Shown here one piece after another: positions 26,432 to 34,848 of a stretch of DNA of 64,000 bases. This DNA is from Bradyrhizobium canariense (GTDB taxonomy: Bacteria; Pseudomonadota; Alphaproteobacteria; Rhizobiales; Xanthobacteraceae). The first letter of the stretch is position 1; each line of letters opens with the position of its first letter. The stretch spans positions 1 to 64,000 of the forward strand of contig NZ_JAFCKJ010000016.1 of NCBI RefSeq assembly GCF_018130465.1. Reading direction: 5' to 3'. The position numbers were made by a program, and so were the translations under genes. The notes beneath the pieces are model-generated. The model worked only from the letters and a program-made list of their open reading frames with translations. It did not search any database and was not told the DNA's origin.

Positions 26432-27235
26432 ATGAGGATATCTTCCTGGAGGCACCCTGCGCTCGCCGTCCTGCTCGCGATTGCCACCGTCGGCTTCTCC
26501 GGTTCGTTCGCGAAGGCCGATGGTGAAGCAAAGCTCCTGGCACCGGGCGGGACTCTGCGCGTGGGCATCTATCCGGGCAGCCCGACCTCCATGGTCACAG
26601 ATGCAGCCGGCAAGCCGCACGGCCTCGCCTACGATCTCGGTGGCGAGCTTGCAAAACGGCTCGCCGTGAACGTCGATTACGTCAAGTTTGAGCGCGTCGC
26701 CGACATCGTCACCGCGATCCACCACGGCCAGGTCGACTTCACCGTGACCAATGCCACGCCGGCTCGCGCCAGCGAGGTCAGCTTCAGCCAGCCCGTGCTG
26801 GCGATCGAGCTCGGCTTCTTGGTGCCGGCCAACTCGCCAATCGGCAAGGTCGAGGACATCGACAAGTCCGGCGTGAAGATCGGCGTCACCAAAGGCTCGA
26901 CCTCGGAGCGCACGCTGCCAGCGAAGTTCAAGAATGCGACCATCGTTCCTGCCGAAAGCGTCAAGGTTGCCATCGGCATGTTCGGCCGCGGCGAGATCGA
27001 TCTCTACGCTACCAACAAGCCGACGTTGTTCGAGATGTCCGACCAGATGCCGGGCGCGCGGATCCTCGATGGCAATTGGGGTCTGGAGCACATGGCCATC
27101 GCGATCCCCAAAGGACGCGAGGACGCGCTCCCCCTGCTCAACCGCTTCGTGACGGAGGAGCAGTCCTCCGGCGCGCTGGACACGATCCGGCAGCAGGCCG
27201 GCTTGCGCGGCGCGACCAAGGCGACGCGCGAGTAG
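26432..27235 (+). CDS. Family 3 periplasmic solute-binding protein
   Basis: 267-residue binding protein with a signal peptide ending near SFAKAD. Blocks L-R-V-G-I-Y-P-G-S-P-T-S-M, G-L-A-Y-D-L-G-G-E-L-A-K-R-L, V-D-F-T-V-T-N-A-T-P-A-R and V-K-I-G-V-T-K-G-S-T-S are typical of amino-acid/opine-type receptors. It begins 13 bases after the TctC-type gene and is probably co-transcribed with it. No permease is linked. Its stop lies one base from the stop of the convergent MscS gene. Confidence 0.8.
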   Translation: MRISSWRHPALAVLLAIATVGFSGSFAKADGEAKLLAPGGTLRVGIYPGSPTSMVTDAAGKPHGLAYDLGGELAKRLAVNVDYVKFERVADIVTAIHHGQVDFTVTNATPARASEVSFSQPVLAIELGFLVPANSPIGKVEDIDKSGVKIGVTKGSTSERTLPAKFKNATIVPAESVKVAIGMFGRGEIDLYATNKPTLFEMSDQMPGARILDGNWGLEHMAIAIPKGREDALPLLNRFVTEEQSSGALDTIRQQAGLRGATKATRE

Positions 27236-27236
27236 G

Positions 27237-28385
27237 TCAATTGCGTGCGCTCGCCCGCATCTTTTCCGGCGCGGCCGGCCGCCGCAGGAAATCGGCATCA
27301 TCGTCGCCTCCTCCCGACGGGATCAGGATCGCGCGCTCGCGCGGCAGGGCCTCCGGCATCTCGTCACGGATGAAGGCGATCAGCTTCTCTCTCATCTCGC
27401 AGCGCAGGTCCCAGGACTGCGGCGCATTCCTGGCGCTGACGAGGGCGCGAAGCTCGATGGTTCGCGAATCCGCGTCGATCACCTGGAGATTGACCACTGC
27501 GCCGTCCCAAAGCTTGGACTGTTTCACCGCCTCCTCCAACCAGCGCCGGATCCGCGGCACGTCGGCGCGATAATCGACGTGGAGCGCGATCACGCCGATC
27601 AGGGACGCGGTGTCGCGGGTCCAGTTCTGGAATGGCTTTTCGATGAAATAGGACAGCGGCACCACCATGCGGCGCCAGTCCCACAGCCGGATCACCACAT
27701 AGGTCGAGGCGATGTCCTCGACCCAGCCCCACTCGTTCTCGATGATCACGGCATCCTCGATGCGGATCGGCTGGGTGATCGCGATCTGCATACCCGCGAT
27801 CAGATTGCTCAGCAGCGGCCGGGCGGCAAGACCAACGATGATGCCGGCTGCGCCGGCCGAGGCGAACAGGCTGACGCCATATTGCTTCACTGAGTCGAAC
27901 GTCATCAGCGCGGTGGAGACCGTGATGATGACGATGATGGTGTCCGTGACGCGCTTGAAGACGCGGACCTGCGTGACGTGCTTGCGCGCAACGAGATTCT
28001 CGGTGACGTCGCGAAAATTCTGGAGATAGCGCGCCGCGCTCATGTCCACGATCCGGATCGAGATCCAGCCGATCAGGGCGATGAAGGCCACGACGAACAC
28101 GCGCATCAGCGGCGTGCGGATGGTGTCGTCGAGCGGCGCAAGCGGCAGGACCAGTGCGACCGCAGCAAGACACAGGGCCAGCCGAGCCGGACCGGCCGTA
28201 CGCTCGATGAACACAGCCAGCAGAGGGAGGCGGGTTCCGAAGGCACGGTTGAGGAGCCATACCGCGACCCGATACAGGAACAATGCGAGCAGGATCGCGA
28301 CGGCGATCAGGCCGAGACCGACGAACCACGAAGGCACCCAGCCGAGCATCTCGTCGATGTCGGCCATAATTGCTTGCAGATTCAT
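27237..28385 (-). CDS. MscS-family mechanosensitive channel
   Basis: 382-residue inner-membrane protein with four or five hydrophobic segments, then the pore helix A-G-A-A-G-I-I-V-G-L-A-A-R-P-L-L-S-N-L-I-A-G (residues about 195-216), the characteristic glycine/alanine-rich TM3 of MscS, followed by the beta domain Q-P-I-R-I-E-D-A-V-I-I and W-G-W-V-E-D-I. The C-terminus is Arg-rich. The ATG at 28385 is chosen since the residues upstream lack membrane or domain character. It likely relieves osmotic downshock. Divergent from the DUF763 gene by 126 bases. Confidence 0.85.
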   Translation of the reverse strand: MNLQAIMADIDEMLGWVPSWFVGLGLIAVAILLALFLYRVAVWLLNRAFGTRLPLLAVFIERTAGPARLALCLAAVALVLPLAPLDDTIRTPLMRVFVVAFIALIGWISIRIVDMSAARYLQNFRDVTENLVARKHVTQVRVFKRVTDTIIVIITVSTALMTFDSVKQYGVSLFASAGAAGIIVGLAARPLLSNLIAGMQIAITQPIRIEDAVIIENEWGWVEDIASTYVVIRLWDWRRMVVPLSYFIEKPFQNWTRDTASLIGVIALHVDYRADVPRIRRWLEEAVKQSKLWDGAVVNLQVIDADSRTIELRALVSARNAPQSWDLRCEMREKLIAFIRDEMPEALPRERAILIPSGGGDDDADFLRRPAAPEKMRASARN

Positions 28386-28511
28386 CCGTGTCCCCGCGTT
28401 GCATTGGCGTCCGCGCTCAACGCGTTCACAGCGGCTTCGCTCCCCCCGCTCAGTGCAATGCACCATCCCTCTGGTGCAACCGTCGTCGAATTGCGCTATC
28501 TGTGGACGATC

Positions 28512-29765
28512 ATGACTCGACGGACCGGCAGCGCCGACCTCCCCCTTCACACCGGCCGGGTTCCACCCTGGCTCGCGACCCGCATGGCTTCGCTGGGCGC
28601 GATCGTCACGCAGGCGATCGTGCATCATTATGGCCGCGACGCATTCCTCCAGCGCCTCTCGCATCCGTTCTGGTTCCAGTCGTTTGGTGCCGTGATGGGG
28701 ATGGACTGGCACTCTTCCGGCATCACGACATCGGTGATTGGCGCGCTGAAGCGGGGGCTGGGCCCGCTCCAGGACGAGCTCGGAATCTACGTCTGCGGCG
28801 GGCGTGGCCAGCACTCGCGCAAGACCCCGGACGAACTGATGCAGCTCGGCGACCGCGTCGGCTTCGACGGCGCAAGGCTCACGCGTGCGAGTCGCCTCGT
28901 GGCGAAGGTTGACAGCGCCGCGGTCCAGGACGGCTTTGACCTTTACCTCCACGGCTTCTTCGTCACGGCCGACGCCAAATGGACCGTGGTGCAGCAGGGC
29001 ATGAACGGCGACAAGCGGCAGGCTCGCCGCTATCACTGGCATTCCGAGGCGCTGAAGAGTTTTGTCGATACGCCGCACAGCGCGATCGACGGGCCGCTGC
29101 AAGGCGAGATCGTCAATCTCACCGACCATCGTGCCGCTATCTCGCGCACCGCGCAGCTCGAGCTTCTGAGCGATCTCGGCCCGGATCGCATCCTTTCCGA
29201 ATTCGAGCGGCTCACCGGGACTGCGCCCGAGCCCGCGCAGGCGATGCTGCCGCACCTGATCATGCCCGCGCATCACGACGTCCGGCCCAAGGACGTGTTC
29301 GCGCGCCGCCTGCACGGCACACTCGCGGCCGCGGCCGAGCGCGGCCCGGTCGACTTTCCGGACCTGCTGCTGACGCCCGGCGTCGGCGCGCGTACCGTGC
29401 GCTCGCTGGCGATGGTCGCCGAAGTGGTGCATGGCGCGCCCTATCGTTTCAACGATCCCGCTCGCTTCTCGCTCGCCCATGGCGGCAAGGACCGGCATCC
29501 CTACCCAGTTCCGATCAAGGTCTATGACGAAACCATTCGCGTGCTGAAAGGTGCGATTCAGCACGCAAAGCTCGGGCGCGAGGAAGAGATGCAGGCGATC
29601 AAGCGCCTCGACGACCAGGCGCGACGGCTGGAGCGCACCGCGCGCGGGCCATCGGTCGAGTTCTATATCGCCGGAGAGCGTGCGGCCTCGCCCGATCTCG
29701 ACGGCCGCTCCGTGTTCGGCTGGGAGCGCGATCTCATCGCTTCGAAGAAGTCGACCGGCTCCTGA
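28512..29765 (+). CDS. DUF763 protein
   Basis: 417-residue protein. The start at 28512 matches the family opening R-x-G-S-A-D-L-P-L-H-x-G-R-V-P-P-W-L. Further conserved runs are H-H-Y-G-R-D-A-F-L-Q-R-L-S-H-P-F-W-F-Q-S and G-M-D-W-H-S-S-G-I-T-T-S. DUF763 proteins occur in many archaea and scattered bacteria; their role is not established. Many His and Trp residues in the conserved blocks suggest metal or nucleic-acid chemistry, but this is speculation. No genomic partner is evident here. Confidence 0.8.
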   Translation: MTRRTGSADLPLHTGRVPPWLATRMASLGAIVTQAIVHHYGRDAFLQRLSHPFWFQSFGAVMGMDWHSSGITTSVIGALKRGLGPLQDELGIYVCGGRGQHSRKTPDELMQLGDRVGFDGARLTRASRLVAKVDSAAVQDGFDLYLHGFFVTADAKWTVVQQGMNGDKRQARRYHWHSEALKSFVDTPHSAIDGPLQGEIVNLTDHRAAISRTAQLELLSDLGPDRILSEFERLTGTAPEPAQAMLPHLIMPAHHDVRPKDVFARRLHGTLAAAAERGPVDFPDLLLTPGVGARTVRSLAMVAEVVHGAPYRFNDPARFSLAHGGKDRHPYPVPIKVYDETIRVLKGAIQHAKLGREEEMQAIKRLDDQARRLERTARGPSVEFYIAGERAASPDLDGRSVFGWERDLIASKKSTGS

Positions 29766-29786
29766 AGCTGTGGCTTGGACTATTGC

Positions 29787-30020
29787 CTAGTCTTCAGCCT
29801 CCTCGTCGTCGAGCAGCCGGTTGGCCGAATGATCCTGGTACTGCTCCGTCTGGATGAACTTTCCATCCATGCCGCGAATCTCGGAATGTTGCGCCTTGTC
29901 GCGGTTCGACAGGATCATGTTGTCGCCGACCTTGTCTTTCGGGATGTCCGTGAGTGCGCCCGTCCCCGCGCCCTTGCCATGCGTTCCGGATCCGATATGC
30001 GTCTTGCCGCCGTTGGGCAT
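29787..30020 (-). CDS. Small acidic conserved hypothetical protein
   Basis: 77-residue protein from the ATG at 30020, preceded by GGGAG. Gly-rich N-terminus (M-P-N-G-G-K-T-H-I-G-S-G-T-H-G-K-G), then D-K-V-G-D-N-M-I-L-S-N-R-D-K-A-Q-H-S-E and an acidic tail D-D-E-E-A-E-D. Small proteins of this type recur in Bradyrhizobium; probably intrinsically disordered. Function unknown. Confidence 0.6.
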   Translation of the reverse strand: MPNGGKTHIGSGTHGKGAGTGALTDIPKDKVGDNMILSNRDKAQHSEIRGMDGKFIQTEQYQDHSANRLLDDEEAED

Positions 30021-30132
30021 GGACTGCTCCCTTGCTGTTGCGTGCATTGGGGCAACGCCCGCGCAATGGAGATTGTTTCGCATCTCACGCAGATGATACG
30101 CGCGGATTGCTCCGGGCACCGCGTGCGCGATG

Positions 30133-31392
30133 TCAATCCGCCAGCAACGGTTCGGCGGCTGCCGTACCACGGCTCGGCTGGCGGTTCTCGGCGGCAACGA
30201 CAGACAATATCGCGATCGCACGCATACCCGGCCGCTTTCGCCAGTGAATTTGCGCGGGGTCGACGGCGAGCTCGAGTTTCGGCCATCGCGCAAACAGCGC
30301 CTGCAATGCGCAACTCGCCTCGATCCGTGCGAGCTGGTGGCCGAGGCAGAAATGAATTCCTGTTCCGAACGACATGTGGCGATTTGGCTTGCGCGTGAGG
30401 TCGAGCTGCTCAGGCAGGTCGTGGACTGCCGGGTCCATGTTTGCGGCGGCGAGCATCACCATGACGCGATCGCCCTGCTTCAGACGCACGCCCGCGAGCT
30501 CGATATCCCGCCTCACATAGCGCGGCTTGGAGAACTGCACCGGCGACACGAAGCGCAGGAACTCCTCCAACGCGAGCCCAACGCGGCTCCAGTCCTGCGC
30601 CAGCCAGTCGCGGACGCCGGGATTTCTGAGGAGCTCGTAGACAGAACCGCTGATGAGATGCGTCGTGGTCTCGGAGCCGGCAGCGAGCAGCAGGAACACC
30701 ATCGACACCATTTCGTCCGGCGTAATCTGGCCGCCCTCTCGCTCGACCTGGACCAGCTCCGCGATCAGGCCCTCGCCGCCCCGCACGCGCGCAAGCTGCA
30801 ACTGCCGTTCGAGGTAGGCTCGCATCTTGCGGAACGCGAACAGCAGGCGGAAGAAGCTGACGACGTTCGTGAGCGAGGACATCGTATTGGCCCAGGCGAT
30901 GAACCGAGGGCGATCGGCCAACGGCAACCCAAGCAGCTCGGAGATCACCGCGAGCGGCAGGATGCGGGCATAGCGCTGGACGAGATCGGCCGGGCTTCCT
31001 GCCAAGAACAGCTCCTCGGCGAGACCGTCCGCGATGACGCGGATGCGCGGCTCCATCGCGACGATCGCGCGGCGGCGGAAGGCCTCGTCCACGATGCTAC
31101 GCAGCCTTGTGTGGTCCGGCTCGTCCATCGTCAGCATGTTGTTGGCGATGGTTCTGACGTAGTTCGGCATCCACCAGCGCAGGCCTGCGACGTCGCCATC
31201 CTCCTTGCGCAGCGTGAAATTGCTGCCGTCCTTCAGGACGTGTGCCGTGGCCTCGTGGGTCGTGGTGATCCAGACATCGCCGACGATAGGAAATCGCGCC
31301 GCGACCACAGGACCGGACATGCGCAACGTTGCGATCGCCCTGGGCGGATCGCGAAAGAAGGCCTCGCTGGTGAAATCGAGGCGTGGTGCCAT
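30133..31392 (-). CDS. Cytochrome P450
   Basis: 419-residue soluble bacterial P450. Heme-binding F-G-T-G-I-H-F-C-L-G-H (Cys ligand about residue 360), oxygen-activating I-helix A-G-S-E-T-T, and E-x-x-R in E-E-F-L-R are all intact. Such class I P450s draw electrons from a ferredoxin and ferredoxin reductase; an FNR-type reductase gene lies 0.5 kb away on the same strand, though its regulation points to the nicotinate genes instead. The substrate is unknown. Confidence 0.9.
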   Translation of the reverse strand: MAPRLDFTSEAFFRDPPRAIATLRMSGPVVAARFPIVGDVWITTTHEATAHVLKDGSNFTLRKEDGDVAGLRWWMPNYVRTIANNMLTMDEPDHTRLRSIVDEAFRRRAIVAMEPRIRVIADGLAEELFLAGSPADLVQRYARILPLAVISELLGLPLADRPRFIAWANTMSSLTNVVSFFRLLFAFRKMRAYLERQLQLARVRGGEGLIAELVQVEREGGQITPDEMVSMVFLLLAAGSETTTHLISGSVYELLRNPGVRDWLAQDWSRVGLALEEFLRFVSPVQFSKPRYVRRDIELAGVRLKQGDRVMVMLAAANMDPAVHDLPEQLDLTRKPNRHMSFGTGIHFCLGHQLARIEASCALQALFARWPKLELAVDPAQIHWRKRPGMRAIAILSVVAAENRQPSRGTAAAEPLLAD

Positions 31393-31497
31393 GTGATCAC
31401 CGAAGCGGTTGACTGTTTCTCACCGACATGGTGCACGACGCCGCCAGCGCAAGGGGTACGGAACCTTCGCTTCGGGTACAGGCGTAGAGAGACGAGT

Positions 31498-31824
31498 CTA
31501 TCCCCGCCCCGGCGAACGCGGACCGATCTTGCGCTGCTGCTGATTGGTGTAGGCGTCCCAATTGCTCCAGCTGCCGTTGCTGAGGCTTTGCAGGTCGGTG
31601 GTGAGCGGACGGCGTGTGCGCTTGTCGTGATCGGCGATGGCGCGCTCGGACTGCGCGATCTTACGCTTGAGTTCCCCGATCGCCGTCTGGGTCTGGCCGT
31701 TCCGCTTCGAAGATGCGATCTCGCCCATCGTGAAGCGCGCGGTCTCGCGCGCCTTCAACTCGGCGCGGTTCTTTTTCAACTGAACCCGGTGCCAGGCGAT
31801 GTTGCTGTCGCTGTCCGCAACCAT
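31498..31824 (-). CDS. Hypothetical coiled-coil protein
   Basis: 108-residue highly charged protein from the ATG at 31824 (M-V-A-D-S-D-S-N). A predicted long helix or coiled coil spans about residues 12-75 (L-K-K-N-R-A-E-L-K-A-R-E, then A-I-G-E-L-K-R-K-I-A-Q-S-E-R-A-I), followed by a polar tail with W-S-N-W-D-A-Y-T. Alphaproteobacterial small cytosolic proteins of this kind have no known role. It sits between the P450 and reductase genes on the same strand. Confidence 0.6.
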   Translation of the reverse strand: MVADSDSNIAWHRVQLKKNRAELKARETARFTMGEIASSKRNGQTQTAIGELKRKIAQSERAIADHDKRTRRPLTTDLQSLSNGSWSNWDAYTNQQQRKIGPRSPGRG

Positions 31825-31930
31825 GTGGGAACTCCGCTGATTCGCTCCCACAGTGTATCGCGTGCCGAATCGGCGCCGCAACGGGCACCCGGCGGCGAAA
31901 ATACGGTCTTATTGCGCGGGAGTTCCGGGC

Positions 31931-32704
31931 CTAGCGCTCGGCGAAGGCCTTTTCGACCACGAATTGGGCCGGCTCGCCGTGATTACCCTCGACAAGACCC
32001 CGCTCGCCAAGGAGCACGCGGGTATCCGCCACCAGCGCCGGGCTGCCGCAGATCATGACGCGGTCGTGGGCAGCTTCCAGTGCCGGCAGGCCGATATCGG
32101 AAAACAGCTTGCCCGAGGTGATGAGGTCGGTGATGCGGCCGCGATTGCGGAAGGGATCGCGCGTCACGGTCGGATAGTAGATCAACTGATTGCGGATGTA
32201 CTCGCCGATCAGCTCGTCCTTGGGCAGCGTCTCGGTGATCATCTCGCCATAGGCGAGCTCCTTCACGTGCCGGCAACCGTGCAGCAGCACGACCTTCTCG
32301 AACCGCTCATACGTTTCGGGGTCCTTGATCACGCTCAGGAACGGCGCAAGGCCCGTACCGGTGCCGATCAGGTAGAGGTTACGTCCGTCCTCCAGATTGT
32401 CGATGACCAGCGTGCCGGTGGCCTTGCGGCTGACGATGATCTCGTCGCCTTCCTTCAGATGCTGGAGCCGTGAGGTGAGCGGGCCGTCCGGCACCTTGAT
32501 CGAGAAGAACTCCAGCGTGTCCTCGTAATTGGCGCTGGCGACGCTGTAGGCCCGCAGCAGCGGCTTCTCGCCGACCTTGAGCCCGATCATGGTGAACTCG
32601 CCGTTGCGGAAGCGGAAGGTCGGGCTGCGGGTGGTCTTGAAAGAGAACAGCGTATCGGTCCAGTGATGGACGCTCAAAACGGCTTCCTGATTGAAATTGC
32701 TCAT
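31931..32704 (-). CDS. fpr: Ferredoxin--NADP reductase (FNR type)
   Basis: 257-residue FAD flavoenzyme shuttling electrons between NADPH and ferredoxin or flavodoxin. Visible: FAD box R-A-Y-S-V-A-S-A-N (about 53), F-S-I-K-V-P-D-G-P-L-T-S-R-L, NADP loop L-I-G-T-G-T-G-L-A-P-F and Y-Y-P-T-V-T-R near 166. A GAAGG precedes the ATG. It is divergent from the enamidase gene, and its promoter overlaps a double copy of the operator that also controls hnr and nicAB. I therefore infer that it supplies reduced ferredoxin to 6-hydroxynicotinate reductase; service to the P450 is an alternative. Confidence 0.9.
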   Translation of the reverse strand: MSNFNQEAVLSVHHWTDTLFSFKTTRSPTFRFRNGEFTMIGLKVGEKPLLRAYSVASANYEDTLEFFSIKVPDGPLTSRLQHLKEGDEIIVSRKATGTLVIDNLEDGRNLYLIGTGTGLAPFLSVIKDPETYERFEKVVLLHGCRHVKELAYGEMITETLPKDELIGEYIRNQLIYYPTVTRDPFRNRGRITDLITSGKLFSDIGLPALEAAHDRVMICGSPALVADTRVLLGERGLVEGNHGEPAQFVVEKAFAER

Positions 32705-32755
32705 CTCACCCTTCCGTGTCGCGTCTGTGCGGTTCCGAGGCGGTCAGCTATGCGT

Positions 32756-32785
32756 CGTTTGTATACGATCATTCGTATACAAACG
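32756..32785. promoter_or_regulatory. Double nicotinate-regulon operator
   Basis: Two overlapping 16-mers, CGTTTGTATACGATCA (32756-32771) and CATTCGTATACAAACG (32770-32785), forming together a 32-base palindrome with 14-bp arms (32755-32786). It lies between the divergent reductase and enamidase genes. Related single sites lie at 43408-43423 and 43561-43576. Confidence 0.75.
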
Positions 32786-32812
32786 AATAATCCGGCTTGA
32801 TCCCGCGGTCAA
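32784..32812 (-). promoter_or_regulatory. Promoter of the ferredoxin reductase gene
   Basis: Reverse-strand TTGACC (32812-32807), 17-base spacer, TATTCG (32789-32784). The start would fall inside the double operator, so regulator binding should block transcription. Confidence 0.5.
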
Positions 32813-32860
32813 GGCTGCCCAAGATCGGAAGCGTTGCAGTTAAGGATAAGGACCCATTCC

Positions 32861-34057
32861 ATGGCGCATGACGCACCCCAGGCCACCGGACCCTCGAAGC
32901 TCGTGATCCGCAATATCGGCCTGATCCTGTCCGGCGCGCTGGAAAAGCCGATCCTGGATGGCGACACCATCGTCGCCGAGAACGGCAAGATCACCGCGAT
33001 CGGCCGCTTCAAGGACCTCAACACCGAAGGCGCGACCACCATCGTCGAGGCCAACGGCACCACGGTGGCGCCCGGCCTGATCGACAGCCACGTCCACCCT
33101 GTTGCGGGCGACTGGACGCCTCGCCAGAACCAGATCGGCTGGATCGACAGCAATTTGCATGGCGGCGTCACCACCATGATCTCCGCCGGCGAAGTGCACA
33201 TGCCCGGCCGCCCGCGCGACGTCGTCGGGTTGAAGGCGATGGCAGTCTTCGCCCAGCGCGCATTCTGGAATCTGCGGCCCGGCGGCGTGAAGGTTCACGC
33301 CGGCGCGCCCGTGATCGAATGCGAGATGGTCGAGGAGGACTTCAAGGAATTGGCCGCAGCTGGCGTCAAGCTGCTCGGCGAAGTCGGCTTGGGCGGCGTC
33401 AAGGACGGCCCTACCGCGCGAAAAATGGTCGGCTGGGCCCGCAAATACGGCATCCAGAGCACGATTCACACCGGCGGGCCCTCGATCCCCGGCTCCGGAT
33501 TGATCGACAAAGACGTGGTGCTGGAGGCTGACACCGATGTGGTTGGCCACATCAATGGCGGCCACACGGCGCTCCCCGACGACCAGATCCGCTGCATCTG
33601 CGAGGGCTGCAAGCGCGGCCTCGAGCTCGTGCACAATGGCAATGAGCGCTCGGCGCTGTTCACGTTGCGCATCGCGCGCGAGATGGGCGATCTGCACCGC
33701 GTCATCCTCGGCACCGATGCGCCGGCCGGCTCCGGCGTGCAGCCGCTCGGCATTCTGCGCATGGTGTCGATGCTGTCCTCGCTTGGCGACCTGCCGGCCG
33801 AGATCGCGTTTTGCCTGGCCACCGGCAACACGGCGCGGATGCGCGAATTGGATTGCGGACTGATCGAAGTAGGCCGTTCCGCCGACTTCGTCATCATGGA
33901 CAAGGCGCAGCACTCGGCCGGCAAGAACATCTTGGACAGCGTCCAGCTCGGCGACCTCCCGGGCATTGGCATGACCATCATCGATGGCATCGTGCGCACC
34001 CAGCGCAGCCGCAACACCCCGCCCGCCGGCAGGGTGCCGGAGGTGATGGCGAAGTGA
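32861..34057 (+). CDS. ena: Enamidase (1,4,5,6-tetrahydro-6-oxonicotinate hydrolase)
   Basis: 398-residue metal-dependent amidohydrolase. It matches remembered Eubacterium barkeri enamidase along its length: N-I-G-L-I-L-S-G, T-V-A-P-G-L-I-D-S-H-V-H with the metal H-x-H, W-T-P-R-Q-N, H-G-G-V-T-T-M-I-S-A-G, G-G-V-K-V-H-A-G-A, H-T-G-G-P-S-I-P-G-S, G-H-I-N-G-G, G-T-D-A-P-A-G-S-G and R-N-T-P-P-A. It hydrolyses the cyclic enamide to ammonia and a 2-formylglutarate-type product. The ATG at 32861 follows AAGGA. Its promoter region carries two regulon operators and it is the only pathway gene on the plus strand here besides nicAB. Confidence 0.87.
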   Translation: MAHDAPQATGPSKLVIRNIGLILSGALEKPILDGDTIVAENGKITAIGRFKDLNTEGATTIVEANGTTVAPGLIDSHVHPVAGDWTPRQNQIGWIDSNLHGGVTTMISAGEVHMPGRPRDVVGLKAMAVFAQRAFWNLRPGGVKVHAGAPVIECEMVEEDFKELAAAGVKLLGEVGLGGVKDGPTARKMVGWARKYGIQSTIHTGGPSIPGSGLIDKDVVLEADTDVVGHINGGHTALPDDQIRCICEGCKRGLELVHNGNERSALFTLRIAREMGDLHRVILGTDAPAGSGVQPLGILRMVSMLSSLGDLPAEIAFCLATGNTARMRELDCGLIEVGRSADFVIMDKAQHSAGKNILDSVQLGDLPGIGMTIIDGIVRTQRSRNTPPAGRVPEVMAK

Positions 34058-34154
34058 CGCAGCTCTACAGGCTTTGAACAAGTCTGCTGCCTGCGGCGTC
34101 TAACGCAGGCAGCCCTCGGCGGCGGCAGTTCATTGCTGGACCATCGAGGGAGAC

Positions 34155-34394
34155 ATGAAAAACTCATCGCGAATAGCAGTCGGCGTTGCTGGCGCGGCAG
34201 CGGGCTATGTCGCGACCTTTGTGCTGTTCTCCCTGCTCGATTTCGGCAACCGCGCAGACCCGATCACATCGGGTCTGCTGGGGCTGTTCTTCTACTCCCC
34301 CATCGGCGCGATCGCAGGCGCCATGCTCGCCAGTTGGCTGGTGACGCGTTCGGGCAAGGACGCAGGCAATGCGGCGTCGCGCGCAACAGCCTGA
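34155..34394 (+). CDS. Small membrane protein, first of coupled pair
   Basis: 79-residue protein with two predicted membrane helices (residues 8-28 and 40-63: L-L-G-L-F-F-Y-S-P-I-G-A-I-A-G-A-M-L-A-S-W) separated by a short polar loop. No known family. GAGGGAGAC precedes the ATG. Its stop codon overlaps a CTG that appears to start the next gene. Confidence 0.6.
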   Translation: MKNSSRIAVGVAGAAAGYVATFVLFSLLDFGNRADPITSGLLGLFFYSPIGAIAGAMLASWLVTRSGKDAGNAASRATA

Positions 34395-34843
34395 AGTCGC
34401 TCGGCATCCTCGTCTTGCTCTGCGCCGCCGGTATCGGCGTCTACATGGCCTACGCCTATGCGACCGCAACGCCTTGGCTCAACCGGAACGGCAGCACTCC
34501 CCTGCTCGTGTTCGAAGTTCGCCTTCCGGCCGGCGCAACGGTGCCGAAATCACCGCAAGGCATCACCATCGGATTGCAGACCGACCTCAACACCATGCCG
34601 GGCGAATTGAACCCAGCCGGCTTCCGTAGTGATGGCGATCAGCCCGTTATCACAGGCGAAGTCGAACTGGCGTTCCGAACCTCGCATCGGCAGCTCGCCG
34701 TCAACATCCAGGGACAGCCCAGCCGAGTCTATCCGATCGGATTGACGGCCTGGGCTCCGCATACGCCGGAGTTCGGCACGTGGCGACGGCTCGCCGACGG
34801 CAGCGAAATCCGCTACCGCGCGAAATGGCCGGGAAAGACGTAA
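34391..34843 (+). CDS. Membrane-anchored hypothetical protein, probable CTG start
   Basis: 150-residue protein. The frame has no ATG or GTG at a sensible place; the natural beginning is CTG at 34391 (L/M-K-S-L-G-I-L-V-L-L-C-A-A-G-I-G-V-Y), giving a single N-terminal anchor, and this CTG overlaps the preceding stop as CTGA, mimicking the common ATGA coupling. The rest is an extracytoplasmic beta-rich domain with P-L-L-V-F-E-V-R-L-P-A-G and I-R-Y-R-A-K-W-P-G. I do not recognise it. A TTG at 34334 is the alternative start. Confidence 0.6.
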   Translation: MKSLGILVLLCAAGIGVYMAYAYATATPWLNRNGSTPLLVFEVRLPAGATVPKSPQGITIGLQTDLNTMPGELNPAGFRSDGDQPVITGEVELAFRTSHRQLAVNIQGQPSRVYPIGLTAWAPHTPEFGTWRRLADGSEIRYRAKWPGKT

Positions 34844-34848
34844 GGGGA

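Noticed and set aside
30130-32058. 642-codon forward frame over the P450 and reductase genes
   Set aside because: Antisense artefact; it spans several genes on the other strand and has no domain.
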